From Saccharofermentans sp. (GTDB lineage Bacteria > Bacillota > Clostridia > Saccharofermentanales > Saccharofermentanaceae), in assembly GCA_024688685.1 (NCBI GenBank), contig JAILDX010000004.1, positions 248,001-312,000 on the forward strand: a stretch of 64,000 nt of DNA, in the 5' to 3' direction. The notes under the pieces were generated by a model. The model was not told the DNA's origin. It saw nothing but the letters and a program-made list of their open reading frames with translations, and did no database searches. Below are positions 48,697 to 55,822 of the stretch, in pieces (the stretch's first letter is position 1; every line of letters begins with the position of its first letter). The position numbers and the translations under genes are program-made.

Positions 48697-49533
48697 ATGA
48701 ACATTGGAAATAGGATTCGCAATAAACGCATAGAAAGTGGATTGTCAGTCATTGATTTGGCAAAAGCTGTTGGTGTCAATCGTGCTACGATTTACCGCTG
48801 GGAAAACAATGAAAGCACTCCACCGAAGAGTGCTATAAATGCCATCGCTCATATATTACACACAAATGCAAGTTGGTTGCAGGGTGATTTATACTCTGAT
48901 GGTGTCAACGCCAACTGGTCTGAATCTCTTATTGATAAACTATACGATGATTATAATACGCTTAAAGATGAACTCATAAAAAAAGGGTATGACGTATTAG
49001 ATAACGATAATTTGGTACAGATTTCTGCTCTGGGTGTTAGTTATCCAGGTATTATCATGGAACAACTGGTAGAAAACTATAGAAAATATGGTGCTGATGC
49101 TGATCTTGATTTATTGACATCACCAGACTTATCACATTCTGCAGTCCGCATCCCCGTTCTTGGGGATGTCGCTGCCGGTATTCCTATTGAGGCTATTGAA
49201 GATATCATCGATTACGAGGAAATACCTGCAGAGATGGCTACGCAAGGTCAGTATTTCGGTTTGCGGATAAAAGGTGATTCTATGGAGCCACGCATCTGCG
49301 AAGGAGATGTGGTCATAGTACGCAAACAAGAAGATGCAGACTCCGGAGACACAGTAATTGCTTGCATCAATGGCGATTCTGCTACCTGTAAGCGTCTGAT
49401 CAAGTATCCTGATCAGATCGTACTGATGCCGCTGAACAACAAATATGACCCCATTGTATTCACTATGGAAGATGTTCAACGAACACCGCTGACAATTATT
49501 GGAAAGGTGGTCGAACTTAGAGGAAAATTCTGA
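48697..49533 (+). CDS. CI-like phage repressor with S24 autoprotease domain
   Basis: The 278-residue repressor keeps the prophage silent. Residues 5-60 are an HTH_3/XRE domain (LSVIDLAKAVGVNRATIYRW). A linker leads to the peptidase S24 domain: VLGDVAAGIPIE holds the Ala-Gly cleavage site, GDSMEPRICEGDVVIV carries the catalytic Ser, and TVIACINGDSATCKRLI the catalytic Lys. All required residues are present, so RecA-triggered self-cleavage in the SOS response is expected. AGGAGG lies 7 bases before the ATG at 48697. Confidence 0.92.
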   Translation: MNIGNRIRNKRIESGLSVIDLAKAVGVNRATIYRWENNESTPPKSAINAIAHILHTNASWLQGDLYSDGVNANWSESLIDKLYDDYNTLKDELIKKGYDVLDNDNLVQISALGVSYPGIIMEQLVENYRKYGADADLDLLTSPDLSHSAVRIPVLGDVAAGIPIEAIEDIIDYEEIPAEMATQGQYFGLRIKGDSMEPRICEGDVVIVRKQEDADSGDTVIACINGDSATCKRLIKYPDQIVLMPLNNKYDPIVFTMEDVQRTPLTIIGKVVELRGKF

Positions 49534-49599
49534 TTGGCAAATCACCTCCAAAGCCTTGAAAAATAAGGGTTCTTTAAGGTTCTTTTTTGATGAAAACAG

Positions 49600-49628
49600 T
49601 TGACAAATATATGTACATATAGTATAAT
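49600..49628 (+). promoter_or_regulatory. consensus promoter for the small genes before integrase
   Basis: TTGACA (49600-49605) and TATAAT (49623-49628) are perfect consensus hexamers 17 bases apart. The spacer holds the palindrome ATATGTACATAT (49609-49620), a likely operator. Confidence 0.85.
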
Positions 49629-49661
49629 ATAATCATCAAAGAAGAAAGGAGGTACGATCCA

Positions 49662-49775
49662 ATGAGCGAAATTGAAAAAGCCCTTAGGAAACTGGTTGAT
49701 GAACTGAAAAAAGCTTATCCAGACTGCAACATCAGAGTAAACTTCACAGTATCACCCAAGAAACCGAAGAGCTAA
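49662..49775 (+). CDS. small phage protein
   Basis: A 37-residue gene with GAAAGGAGG ahead encodes MSEIEKALRKLVDELKKAYP followed by DCNIRVNFTVSPKKPKS, a helix plus a short strand with a basic tail. It is the first gene after a consensus promoter, so it should be expressed in the lysogen unless repressed. Function unknown. Confidence 0.6.
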   Translation: MSEIEKALRKLVDELKKAYPDCNIRVNFTVSPKKPKS

Positions 49776-49779
49776 AGCC

Positions 49780-49822
49780 AATAGGCAGGGATGGGGCGAG
49801 AGCCCCTCCCGTAAGTCCTATT
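49780..49822 (+). other. GNRA-capped RNA hairpin between small lysogeny genes
   Basis: AATAGG pairs with CCTATT and an inner GGG-GGGGC stem pairs with GCCCC-CCC around a GAGA tetraloop. There is no T run after it, so it is more likely an RNA stability or processing element than a terminator. Confidence 0.55.
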
Positions 49823-49863
49823 CTAACATATAACGACATTTATAGAAAGAGAGGACAACAACC

Positions 49864-50022
49864 ATGGATTACAAGATTAGAGAGAACAAGAAGAGCTGGA
49901 CGATCATCCAAAAACACGAGAATGTGACGGTTACGATCAACATCGCCAAGGACATATGCCCTACACGCAAAGCTCTGGATAAGCATTTGAAAGATAATAA
50001 GTATATTATTGGAGGTAAGTGA
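49864..50022 (+). CDS. small phage protein
   Basis: A 52-residue gene, MDYKIRENKKSWTIIQKHEN then VTVTINIAKDICPTRKALDK and a helical end, is preceded by GAGAGG. Small proteins of this plan occur next to integrases in Firmicutes elements and may act in excision, from memory. It overlaps no other gene and leads directly into the next one. Confidence 0.55.
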   Translation: MDYKIRENKKSWTIIQKHENVTVTINIAKDICPTRKALDKHLKDNKYIIGGK

Positions 50023-50023
50023 T

Positions 50024-50203
50024 ATGGCAAGCGAGAAGCATGCGGCACAGATAAAGCACATGAAGGAACACTATCAGCGCATTCCTATCAATGTGCGTCC
50101 TGAAGAGTATGCAGCTCTTAAGGAAGCCTGTGCCAAGAATGGAACAAAGCCTGCTACCGTGATCAGAGCATTTATTAAGCAATATATCGAAGAGAACAGC
50201 TAA
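50024..50203 (+). CDS. Arc/CopG-like ribbon-helix-helix protein
   Basis: The 59-residue protein, with QRIPINVRPEEYAALKEACA then KNGTKPATVIRAFIKQYIEE, has the strand-helix-helix pattern of Arc/CopG DNA-binding proteins. GGAGG lies 8 bases before its ATG. It could regulate its own promoter (palindrome at 49609) or assist excision. Confidence 0.72.
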   Translation: MASEKHAAQIKHMKEHYQRIPINVRPEEYAALKEACAKNGTKPATVIRAFIKQYIEENS

Positions 50204-50248
50204 TCAATAAGAATCTCCCCCAACGCACCACCGTCGGAGGAGATCAGA

Positions 50249-50313
50249 AAGGAATCGTGTGTACAGTGAACGTGTATACGGACCAATTCCACGTTCATTG
50301 TACCACATTCCTT
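50249..50313 (+). repeat. long imperfect hairpin upstream of the integrase gene
   Basis: AAGGAATCGTG...TGAACGTG and its complement pair over about 24 bp with two single-base bulges and one mismatch around a loop of about 13 bases. It ends 33 bases before the integrase ATG. It could control int translation or transcript stability, or bind a recombination protein. Confidence 0.7.
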
Positions 50314-50345
50314 ATTTGAAAAACAATTAAGGAGGAGGTACAGTT

Positions 50346-51506
50346 ATGTATCAGCATAACGACATCCCACAACCCAAGTGGGATAAGAAAAACAAAAAAT
50401 GGGTCCTGTCCGTCATGATCGACGGACAACGCAAGCAGTTCGTATCCAGAACACCGAAGATGCCCGGCAAAAAGGAATGCCGTCAGCGATGCCTGGAATG
50501 GATTGAGAACGGAATGTATAACGATGGCAACCTTCCTGTTTCGAAGGCTTTCGAACTGTTCCTTAAGGATTATAAGGACAGATATGGAGAGACTGAGCAG
50601 TTTTTTAAGCTGAAAAGTCTTAGCGATTTATTTATAATCCCCGTTCTTGGCAAGAAAAAGTGTTCACAAATAACCTTGAACGATTGGCAAAATGTCATAA
50701 ACAATGCTAAACCGACGGTAAAGCACCGTGCAGACGGTACTCCCTATCAACTGTGTGACACGCTCTCAAAGAAGTACCTGAAGAATATCAAAGGTGTTAT
50801 ATCCTCATTTATATCATGGGCAGCTCCGAGACACTTTGTCGAGTATATCCCGATGTCGCAAATATATATCCCTGCAGCTGCTCCCACCGTCGGGAAAGAT
50901 ATCTTACAGCTCAGCGATATTGAAAAGCTCTTCGCAGAGCCTACAGGGCTTTGGTTTGAACGTGCCCTGATGCTCGAGGTGCTGACAGGATTAAGACCTG
51001 GGGAAATCTTAGGGCTTCAGAAGAATGATTATGATCCCCAGACAGGATCCATAACCATAAGAAGGTCTGTGAATGCCCGTGGAAACATAACGACCGGAAA
51101 GAATGCTAACGCACACAGAACGATAGAATTGACTCCGGAAGTACGTCAGATTGTCGATGAGCAGCTTGTTGAGACAGCTTATCTGGAGTCAGAATGGATA
51201 TTCTGCAACACGACCGGTCTGGTCGGGGCACAGGCGCAGCTGTTAAAATGCTGGAAGAGAATCGCTGCCAAGAAAGGATTTCCTGTGAGCACGACTCCCT
51301 ACTCTCTTAGGCATACTTTCTACACTCATACGGAAGCATATCTCCCTGATAGGGTTATTAAGTCCATTTTTGGCCATTCTGCGAAGACTGACGGTCACAG
51401 CATATACGGAAGTCATGTTGTGAACGAAGAGGCACACGAGGCCGCTAAGAGGCTTTCTGTGACACCTCTGTATCAGGCAACAATAAAAAAGGAAAATGCA
51501 GAATGA
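50346..51506 (+). CDS. int: site-specific tyrosine recombinase (phage integrase)
   Basis: The 386-residue integrase has an N-terminal arm-binding region, a SAM-like core-binding domain (about 65-165) and a catalytic domain: LTGLRPGEILGLQK (first Arg), a lysine in the beta hairpin, PYSLRHTFYTH (second Arg; the first His of the box is Tyr), FGHSAKTDG (His) and SIYGSH (catalytic Tyr). GGAGGAGG precedes the ATG. It recombines the phage with the tRNA-Pro 3' end, whose core copy begins 67 bases after its stop codon. Confidence 0.93.
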   Translation: MYQHNDIPQPKWDKKNKKWVLSVMIDGQRKQFVSRTPKMPGKKECRQRCLEWIENGMYNDGNLPVSKAFELFLKDYKDRYGETEQFFKLKSLSDLFIIPVLGKKKCSQITLNDWQNVINNAKPTVKHRADGTPYQLCDTLSKKYLKNIKGVISSFISWAAPRHFVEYIPMSQIYIPAAAPTVGKDILQLSDIEKLFAEPTGLWFERALMLEVLTGLRPGEILGLQKNDYDPQTGSITIRRSVNARGNITTGKNANAHRTIELTPEVRQIVDEQLVETAYLESEWIFCNTTGLVGAQAQLLKCWKRIAAKKGFPVSTTPYSLRHTFYTHTEAYLPDRVIKSIFGHSAKTDGHSIYGSHVVNEEAHEAAKRLSVTPLYQATIKKENAE

Positions 51507-51507
51507 A

Positions 51508-51530
51508 TTTACTTCCAAATTTACTTCCAA
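51508..51530. repeat. two arm-type integrase site candidates (right end)
   Basis: TTTACTTCCAA occurs at 51508-51518 and 51520-51530, with the same 12-base spacing as the pair at 16496-16518. They start one base after the integrase stop codon. Confidence 0.65.
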
Positions 51531-51572
51531 AAAAGTTAAGACCCTCGAAACATCCGTGTTTCAAGGGTCTTA
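51529..51572 (-). terminator. terminator of the tRNA-Pro operon, supplied by the prophage
   Basis: TAAGACCCT pairs with AGGGTCTTA and GAAACA with TGTTTC around a TCCG loop (51537-51572), one mismatch. On the minus strand it is followed by AACTTTTTTGG. It lies on the phage side of the att core, so integration replaced the host terminator (probably the palindrome at 16280) with this one. Confidence 0.8.
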
Positions 51573-51600
51573 CTGGTCGGAGTGACGGGACTTGAACCCA
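51573..51600. repeat. attachment site core, tRNA-proximal copy
   Basis: These 28 bases are identical to 16351-16378 and form the 3' end of the intact tRNA-Pro(AGG) gene. Phage DNA lies to the left, the 5' part of the tRNA to the right. Confidence 0.92.
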
Positions 51601-51650
51601 CGACCCCTTGCTCCCTAAGCAAGTACTCTAGCCACCTGAGCTACACCCCG
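51574..51650 (-). tRNA. tRNA-Pro (anticodon AGG), prophage insertion target
   Basis: The 77-base gene folds as a normal tRNA with a 7-bp acceptor stem (CGGGGTG/CACTCCG), encoded CCA end and anticodon loop TTAGGGA, giving AGG for CCU codons. Its 3' 27 bases are part of the duplicated core, so the gene remains functional after integration. Confidence 0.93.
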
Positions 51651-51673
51651 GTCGTTTGTGTTTGTAAAGAAAT

Positions 51674-51749
51674 TGGTCGGAGTGGCGAGACTCGAACTCG
51701 CGGCCTCTTGCTCCCGAAGCAAGCACTCTACCACCTGAGCCACACCCCG
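51674..51749 (-). tRNA. tRNA-Pro (anticodon CGG)
   Basis: The 76-base gene has acceptor CGGGGTG/CACTCCG, an encoded CCA end and the anticodon loop TTCGGGA, giving CGG for CCG codons. It is 24 bases upstream of tRNA-Pro(AGG) and the two are closely similar, so they are transcribed together and probably arose by duplication. Confidence 0.93.
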
Positions 51750-51774
51750 AAGAGCGTTCTTTACAAGCCAACTT

Positions 51775-51803
51775 ATAATATCTTAACTTAAGCAAATATG
51801 CAA
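51775..51803 (-). promoter_or_regulatory. promoter of the tRNA-Pro pair
   Basis: Minus strand: TTGCAT (51798-51803), 17 bases, TATTAT (51775-51780), ending 25 bases before the 5' end of tRNA-Pro(CGG). Confidence 0.6.
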
Positions 51804-51817
51804 GCAGTATTTTTTGA

Positions 51818-54253
51818 TCAGGCCTTACGCAGTTCTTCCAGTGCACTGGCATACATTAATTCATCTGACTCGCTCGATTCACTGCGAAGTCTCTTTTCCG
51901 TGACAGCCTTTATAGTAACACTTCTTCCTTCAACGGTATTTATCGACTCAACCGCCTTTATCAGATTCTTCTCGAGCTTGGTAAGCTCATTCATGGAGTC
52001 CGTATTCGTAAGCAATGCAAAGTATGATTCCCTGATCCTCGCAATGGTTGCAAAGTCTCCGGCAACATCAACTATCTTATCAGCGATTACCTGAATGACG
52101 CTGTCTGAGAAATCTTTGTCAAAATCTTCAAGGATTCTCTGATACTTCTCATTTTTCAGAATGATGAGACCATAATTCCTGTTCGAAGTCTCATACTGTT
52201 GTGAATAATCTATAAGAGACTGGATAAAAGCCGACAGATTCATAATGCCGGTAAGAGCATCCGTATTCTGATCATCTTCATCAATTCCTAATGACTTTCT
52301 CGCATTATCGACATCGATGATATAACCCATTATTCCTACGATCTCACCATTAAGGTAAATGGGAAGTTTTGATGATACCGTGTTATGAACAACCCCGTCA
52401 ATTATGCACTGGCACGGTGATACATTCACCATCGCACCTCTGTTAAGTATCTTCTCTTCACAGTCTGCGTAATTCTCACTGACAAGATGCCATCTCATTT
52501 CCTCGCCGAGCTTACCGATTATCTCGTCAGCTGAATCAAGATTGAAATAATCGAGGAATGCTTTGCTCGCCCCCTGGAACCTTCTTTCCTTGTCCTTCCA
52601 GAAGAACATGATGCTGGAATTCCACAGGATGTTATACCACAGGAGCGAATACTCGTCATGCTTGAATCCGCTGCTTACGGAGGAGCCGTAATCCAGGATC
52701 GTTCTCGCTGCAGTTATCGAGATCGGCTTAACACAATACAGGAACTTATTCCCGTCTGTTCCTGGAATCATCATCAAGGATGAGATTACCCATTGGTATC
52801 TACCGTCTTCGCCCTTATATCTGAATGCATCCTCAAGGATTCCGAAATCGCTCGCTTCAATACGCTCGGCAAACGATGAAGCATCCATAAACGCAATATA
52901 TCTCTTCCTGTCATGCGGATGAACAACCGCTTTAGCCATCATCTCCGATGACTTCCTCATATCCATCTTCTCGGGGCCCCGGAAAAATCTGAACTTGCCA
53001 AGCACCGGAGTAACTTTCTGTTCAGCCCGGTTAAACAGCAGCACGACTGCAAACAGGTGATTAAGCTCACGGAGCCTTGAATCCATCTCCTCACTTTTTG
53101 CTGCCATAGCATCAACCGACAGATTCTGAATAGAACCTTTGATTATATGAAGACCTTCACATTCCGCAACCTCGCGGCCCTTAAAACACATATAGTTGCC
53201 GTTTACCGTATAATAGAACACTTCCGGCTTTTTGGTCCTTTCAATGGTATCCGCAAACTCGCGGTATTTATCCAGAAGGGGCGTTCTGGTCTTGTATATT
53301 CTCTCATCCGTTTCCTTTAAACCCGGCAGGCTGTCAAATATCTGAAGCTTGTACGCATCATTCATAAAAAGCGTCGTAAAGTTCCTGCCGTCATCCAGGA
53401 TCAGCTCGAGAGGAGCATCAGTACTCCTTGCATGCACTCCCGCCATATCATAGAAATGATGCCATTTCCTGCCTTCTGTCTTTATCCCCTTATTACGCAG
53501 ATTATCAAATGCTTCCTCAATAGGCATCGGCTTCCCGAAAAAGTATCCCTGAAGCCTGCCACAGCCTATCTCCTTAAGGAATTCGACCTCTTCTTCAGTC
53601 TCAACACCTTCGGCCAGCGTCTGTATTCCTATATCCTTAGCCATTGAGACAAGCGACCTCATGATAGCCTTCGACTTCTCATTCAGTGAGGACAGGAACT
53701 TCAAGTCCAGCTTCATCATGTCGAGCGTAAAATCCTTGAGAAGATTAAGTGACGAATATCCGCTTCCGAAATCGTCCATCCACACTTCATATCCGCGGTT
53801 CCTGAAGCCATCGATCACGCCATGCATGAACTCACCGTCGGTGATCATCATGCTCTCGGTTATCTCGATATGCAGATAGTCACGCGGTATATCATATTTA
53901 TCAACAATACCCTCGACCACTTCGAGCATATCGCAAGTCAGGAAATCAAGTCTTGAGAAATTGATCGACACCGGAACAGCATCTTCGCCGTTCTCAAGCC
54001 GGTCATGAATATCACTGCAGACTTTCTCGATCATATAGATGTCGAGCTTGTAGATAAGCTCAACTTCTTCCAGTACGCCAATAAACTGTGCGGGAGACAA
54101 AAAACCGTGTTCAGGATCTATCCATCTGGCCAGAGACTCAAAACCGCAAAGCTCTCCCGTAAGAGAACGTATAACCGGCTGATAGTAAACTTTGATCCAG
54201 CCGTTCTTGATCGCATCATCAATCTTGCCTGCAACGTATTCTGATATCATCAA
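51818..54253 (-). CDS. EAL-domain c-di-GMP phosphodiesterase with degenerate GGDEF
   Basis: The 811-residue protein has the EAL domain at the N-terminus (1-250) with apparently intact catalytic residues: CGFESLARW, VSINFSRLDF, LHIEITESMM, WMDDFGSGYSSLN, KLDLKFLSS, LAEGVETEEE and QGYFFGKP. A middle region with PAS-like sensor segments (about 270-640) follows, and the C-terminal 170 residues look like a GGDEF fold (TDALTGIMNLSAFIQSL) whose active-site motif is replaced by RIRESYFALL, so no cyclase activity is expected. There is no membrane segment. It probably hydrolyses c-di-GMP. Confidence 0.88.
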   Translation of the reverse strand: MMISEYVAGKIDDAIKNGWIKVYYQPVIRSLTGELCGFESLARWIDPEHGFLSPAQFIGVLEEVELIYKLDIYMIEKVCSDIHDRLENGEDAVPVSINFSRLDFLTCDMLEVVEGIVDKYDIPRDYLHIEITESMMITDGEFMHGVIDGFRNRGYEVWMDDFGSGYSSLNLLKDFTLDMMKLDLKFLSSLNEKSKAIMRSLVSMAKDIGIQTLAEGVETEEEVEFLKEIGCGRLQGYFFGKPMPIEEAFDNLRNKGIKTEGRKWHHFYDMAGVHARSTDAPLELILDDGRNFTTLFMNDAYKLQIFDSLPGLKETDERIYKTRTPLLDKYREFADTIERTKKPEVFYYTVNGNYMCFKGREVAECEGLHIIKGSIQNLSVDAMAAKSEEMDSRLRELNHLFAVVLLFNRAEQKVTPVLGKFRFFRGPEKMDMRKSSEMMAKAVVHPHDRKRYIAFMDASSFAERIEASDFGILEDAFRYKGEDGRYQWVISSLMMIPGTDGNKFLYCVKPISITAARTILDYGSSVSSGFKHDEYSLLWYNILWNSSIMFFWKDKERRFQGASKAFLDYFNLDSADEIIGKLGEEMRWHLVSENYADCEEKILNRGAMVNVSPCQCIIDGVVHNTVSSKLPIYLNGEIVGIMGYIIDVDNARKSLGIDEDDQNTDALTGIMNLSAFIQSLIDYSQQYETSNRNYGLIILKNEKYQRILEDFDKDFSDSVIQVIADKIVDVAGDFATIARIRESYFALLTNTDSMNELTKLEKNLIKAVESINTVEGRSVTIKAVTEKRLRSESSESDELMYASALEELRKA

Positions 54254-54317
54254 ATAATCCCCGCTTCAGATTACTCGTTAAGTATATCATATCGACAAAC
54301 GAAATATAAACCGTGGT

Positions 54318-55706
54318 ATGATTACTGTTATGTTAAGAGCAGGCAGAAACAAAGATTTCGGGAACGGTTCCATCCCAAAGATAATACTCGCACAGGCGAT
54401 CCCTCTGACCGTCTCCCAGCTTGCGAGCCTTCTTTACAACATCGTTGACAGGATCTACATCGGTCATATCCCCGATGTAGGAACAGACGCGCTCACAGGT
54501 CTTGGTCTTACGTTCCCCATTATAACCATGATATCCGCCTTTACCCTCCTCGCAGGACAGGGCGGGTCGCCCGTCTTCTCTATGGCGAGGGGCGCCGGCA
54601 ACGACAAAAAGGCAAAGAAAGTGCTGGATAACTCGTTTATCATGCTTACTGTACTTGCACTAATACTCACATTAGTCGGTATGCTGTTCAAGAAACCGAT
54701 CATCTATGCTCTTGGTGGAAGCGATATTACTTACCCTTATTCGGAAGCATATCTGAACATATATCTCTGGGGAACGGTTATGCTGATGCTCTCAACAGGA
54801 CTTAATTTTTATATTGCTGCACAGGGTTTTCCGATGCAGGCAATGATGACCACCCTTGCAGGAGCAGCGATCAATACCATATTGGATCCGGTATTCATTT
54901 TCGCACTGGGTATGGGAATAAAGGGCGCAGCTGTGGCAACGCTCATATCCCAGGCAGTCTCGTTTGTATGGGTACTTGGATTTCTTATGAGCAGAAAGAG
55001 CATTATAAGACTTGATATAACCCGTCTTCAGTTCAGCCCGAGGATATGCCTTGAGATCGTCTCTGTGGGATTCACAGGGTTCGTTATGGAGTTTACCAAC
55101 AGCGTCGTTCAGATGGTCTGCAACAGGCAGTTAAAACTGTATGGCGGTGATATCTATGTAGGTATCATGACAATCGTCAATTCCGTACGTTCGATAATGG
55201 CTCTGGCGATTAACGGGATCACGTCCGGAGCACAACCCGTGCTCGGCTTCAACTATGGTGCCGGCAAATACGACAGGGTCAGGAGTTCCATAAGGTTCTC
55301 ATTCATCATCGCAACCTGTTACACGGCGTTTGCGTGGCTTGTGATCTTCCTGTTCCCGAAGTTCTTCATCAGTCTTTTCAGCGACGATGCAGCGCTTAAC
55401 TCAATAGCTGTTCCCTACCTGCACATTTACTTTATGGCATATATCTTCATGGCACTTCAGTATTCGGGACAGTCAACATTTATGGCGCTCGGCAAGTCAG
55501 GCAGGTCGATTTTCTTCTCGATATTCCGCAAGTTCATCCTCGTAGTCCCTCTGACGTTGGCTCTTCCCTACTTTATGGATCCGCCTGTTACGGGAATCTT
55601 CTGGGCTGAACCGGTATCGAATATAATCGGAGGATCTGCAAGCTTTGCGGCTATGTATTTTACTCTGTACAGAAAACTTCAGCCAAACAAGACACTTCTT
55701 AAATAA
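54318..55706 (+). CDS. MATE-family multidrug/sodium exporter
   Basis: The 462-residue protein has 12 hydrophobic segments in two halves, with SQLASLLYNIVDRIYIGHIP near the N-terminus and QPVLGFNYGAGKYDRVRSS in the second half, both typical of MATE transporters, which export drugs or metabolites against Na+ or H+. No ribosome binding site precedes either candidate ATG (54318 or 54330), which is unusual here. It is divergent from the EAL gene. Confidence 0.88.
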   Translation: MITVMLRAGRNKDFGNGSIPKIILAQAIPLTVSQLASLLYNIVDRIYIGHIPDVGTDALTGLGLTFPIITMISAFTLLAGQGGSPVFSMARGAGNDKKAKKVLDNSFIMLTVLALILTLVGMLFKKPIIYALGGSDITYPYSEAYLNIYLWGTVMLMLSTGLNFYIAAQGFPMQAMMTTLAGAAINTILDPVFIFALGMGIKGAAVATLISQAVSFVWVLGFLMSRKSIIRLDITRLQFSPRICLEIVSVGFTGFVMEFTNSVVQMVCNRQLKLYGGDIYVGIMTIVNSVRSIMALAINGITSGAQPVLGFNYGAGKYDRVRSSIRFSFIIATCYTAFAWLVIFLFPKFFISLFSDDAALNSIAVPYLHIYFMAYIFMALQYSGQSTFMALGKSGRSIFFSIFRKFILVVPLTLALPYFMDPPVTGIFWAEPVSNIIGGSASFAAMYFTLYRKLQPNKTLLK

Positions 55707-55770
55707 AGGTCTTTATTTGATTATTACAGTGCAGACAACGGCCCCCCACCTGAGCAGTACACAGCGGAAC

Positions 55771-55797
55771 AAAAAGGACCTGCCATACAGCAGGTCC
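55771..55797 (-). terminator. terminator of the cmk-ispH operon
   Basis: Minus strand GGACCTGC (55790-55797) pairs with GCAGGTCC (55776-55783) around a short loop and is followed by TTTTTG. It lies 26 bases after the IspH-S1 stop codon. Confidence 0.88.
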
Positions 55798-55822
55798 TCT
55801 CATAATCAATTTAAGAAAAGTA

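Larger units (their letters stand above)
16351..51600. mobile_element. complete siphovirus-type prophage integrated in tRNA-Pro(AGG)
   Basis: About 35 kb is bounded by identical 28-bp copies of the tRNA-Pro 3' end (16351-16378 and 51573-51600). The order is lysis, tail, head and packaging genes, then replication genes, all leftward, followed by repressor and integrase genes rightward at the other end. All core modules are present and open, and the repressor has an intact S24 protease, so the prophage looks inducible. There is no long contractile-tail sheath gene; a 934-residue tape measure indicates a long non-contractile tail. Confidence 0.95.

Noticed and set aside
51573..51749. Short direct repeats of about 28 bp at 51573 and 51673 as a possible CRISPR or tandem repeat
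   Set aside because: They are the 3' halves of two similar tRNA-Pro genes.
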